Shown here piece by piece: positions 6,344 through 7,164 of a stretch of DNA of 7,164 nt. The translations under genes were made by a program, and so were the position numbers. The notes beneath the pieces were generated by a model that saw only the letters and a list, made by a program, of their open reading frames with translations, was not told where the DNA came from and made no database searches. The number at the start of each line of letters is the position of its first letter. Position 1 is the first letter of the stretch. This DNA comes from Desulfovibrio sp. UBA2564. Its GTDB lineage: Bacteria > Desulfobacterota > Desulfovibrionia > Desulfovibrionales > Desulfovibrionaceae. The stretch covers positions 1-7,164 of the forward strand of contig DDLU01000069.1 in NCBI GenBank assembly GCA_002340305.1, read 5' to 3'.

Positions 6344-6416
6344 GGCCCGTATGTTACTGAAATAATAACTCCAGCTTGAACAATCAGTTTCAGAAAGTAG
6401 GTAGAGTTATCGGGCC
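6344..6416 (-). promoter_or_regulatory. Nested inverted repeat in the hflK leader
   Basis: CGGGCC at 6411-6416 pairs with GGCCCG at 6344-6349. Immediately inside it GAGTTAT (6404-6410) pairs with ATAACTC (6365-6371), leaving a 15-base bulge (6350-6364) on one side only. TTTCAG (6388-6393) in the loop could instead pair with CTGAAA (6357-6362), a competing fold. The element ends about 50 bases before the hflK start. A T5 run follows at some distance (6329-6333), not directly after the stem. It may be a structured mRNA leader or a terminator-like element of the gene upstream. No known riboswitch class is recognised, and no strong promoter is visible in 6417-6498. Confidence 0.35.
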
Positions 6417-6498
6417 TTCCTGTGACGCATTAATAAATGAGCACAGATTAAATCAATTTCCGTTAAAGATAAAACTTTTTTTGAATATCAGAAAGCGT

Positions 6499-7164
6499 TT
6501 ATGATGGTTTTATTTGCTTGCGAAGCATGTCAAGGAAGTATTTGGCTTCGGTATTATCCGGGGCCTGCTGTAACGCGGCAGAAAATGCTTCAATGCTTCC
6601 TGGCAAGTCATCGTGTTGTGCAGCAATCAAACCTCTGATGACTTTAATTTGCGGAAGGTCCCCGTAGCCGTTGCGGATGAATTCTACCTGTTTTTCGGCA
6701 TCTTTCAGGTTCTCCTGAATAATCATGCGTTTGGCAAGATTGTAGTGGCTGGCGATTTCATAGTCAGTGTTGAAAGGTTTATGTCCTTTCTCCACTTTCC
6801 AGCCCACGGAAGGAGTGCGGTCCGAGAAATTGCAATAGGTGCAGGCTTCAAGGGGAAACCGTGAACGCCAAAGCACAAAGTCGTTGTAATCGAAATTCTT
6901 CAGATCATATGACATGTGCGGGCAATTGCGGAATCCTTCGCTCAGCATTCCCTCAGGAGCAAAATGTTTGTAAGCTCCGGCTCCGCAACGGTGGACTGTC
7001 ATATTGCGCAGTAAGGCCATGCAGTGGGAGTTACCGCAGAATCGCTTTACTTCGCGTGGTTGTTCAAATGTCTCAAGCTTGTTGAAGATGGATTTCTGCG
7101 GGAATTGAATGTTTACATGAGGGTTGTATTCTTTAACCAGCATGGCTATGCGGTAAGCTTCCTC
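6499..7164 (-). CDS. Radical SAM/SPASM-like protein, C-terminal part with TPR-like tail (partial)
   Basis: The reading frame is open to the window edge, so the N-terminal part lies outside; the first Met inside (7143) has no properly spaced ribosome site and is probably internal. Counting from that Met, the visible part has a cysteine-rich region with C36, C41, C53, C74, C101 and C104. The segments RCGAGAYKHFAPEG (52-65) and EACTYCNF (99-106) resemble the auxiliary iron-sulfur (SPASM) region of radical SAM enzymes, in which CGAG with a following Gly and a final CxxC are usual. A helical stretch from about 127 to 211 (repeated small-Ala/Leu patterns, ending AALQQAPDNTEAKYFLDML) resembles tetratricopeptide repeats. 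The CxxxCxxC of the radical SAM core would be upstream, so the class is inferred and the substrate unknown. It stops 207 bases before hflK; no clear terminator follows. Confidence 0.6.
   Translation of the reverse strand, partial: EEAYRIAMLVKEYNPHVNIQFPQKSIFNKLETFEQPREVKRFCGNSHCMALLRNMTVHRCGAGAYKHFAPEGMLSEGFRNCPHMSYDLKNFDYNDFVLWRSRFPLEACTYCNFSDRTPSVGWKVEKGHKPFNTDYEIASHYNLAKRMIIQENLKDAEKQVEFIRNGYGDLPQIKVIRGLIAAQHDDLPGSIEAFSAALQQAPDNTEAKYFLDMLRKQIKPS

Noticed and set aside
1..7164. CRISPR array, tRNA, rRNA, insertion sequence or attachment site
   Set aside because: No regularly spaced direct repeats, no cloverleaf or rRNA-like stretches, no transposase or integrase frame, and no terminal inverted repeats flanking a gene were seen.

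Overview
The window looks like chromosomal DNA from a Gram-negative, moderate-GC bacterium. The HflK N-terminus, the heme-chaperone HemW and the radical SAM/SPASM-type protein best suit a marine sulfate reducer of the Desulfovibrio/Maridesulfovibrio kind. That assignment is inference from protein style only; no rRNA or other taxonomic marker is present.

Layout: (1) 1-160 is a non-coding leader crowded with inverted repeats. It ends in a stem that pairs with the start codon of hemW. (2) hemW (161-1354, +) is the only plus-strand gene. (3) Converging on it is an unrecognised Lys/Asn-rich gene (minus, 2999 down to 1405). It is split into a 40-codon 5' piece and a long 3' piece by a -1 frame change exactly at an A-AAA-AAG heptamer, with a Shine-Dalgarno-like AGAGGA upstream. 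Its product carries about nine degenerate Tyr-x-x-Gly-Lys type repeats. (4) glf (minus, 4230-3106) encodes UDP-galactopyranose mutase and is closed by a terminator overlapping its stop codon. (5) hflK-hflC (minus, 6291-4346) is a compact, probably translationally coupled operon encoding the two SPFH/band-7 membrane proteins that regulate FtsH; it is followed by a hairpin terminator and preceded by a leader with nested inverted repeats. (6) The window ends inside a minus-strand gene (7164-6499) for the C-terminal part of a cysteine-rich, radical SAM/SPASM-like protein with a TPR-like tail.

The genes do not form one pathway. hemW (heme trafficking), hflKC (membrane protease control) and glf (galactofuranose for surface polysaccharide) are housekeeping or envelope functions with separate transcription signals. 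The points most worth a second look are the split reading frame of the unknown repeat protein, which could be programmed frameshifting, phase variation, decay or a homopolymer miscall, and the structured leaders in front of hemW and hflK.
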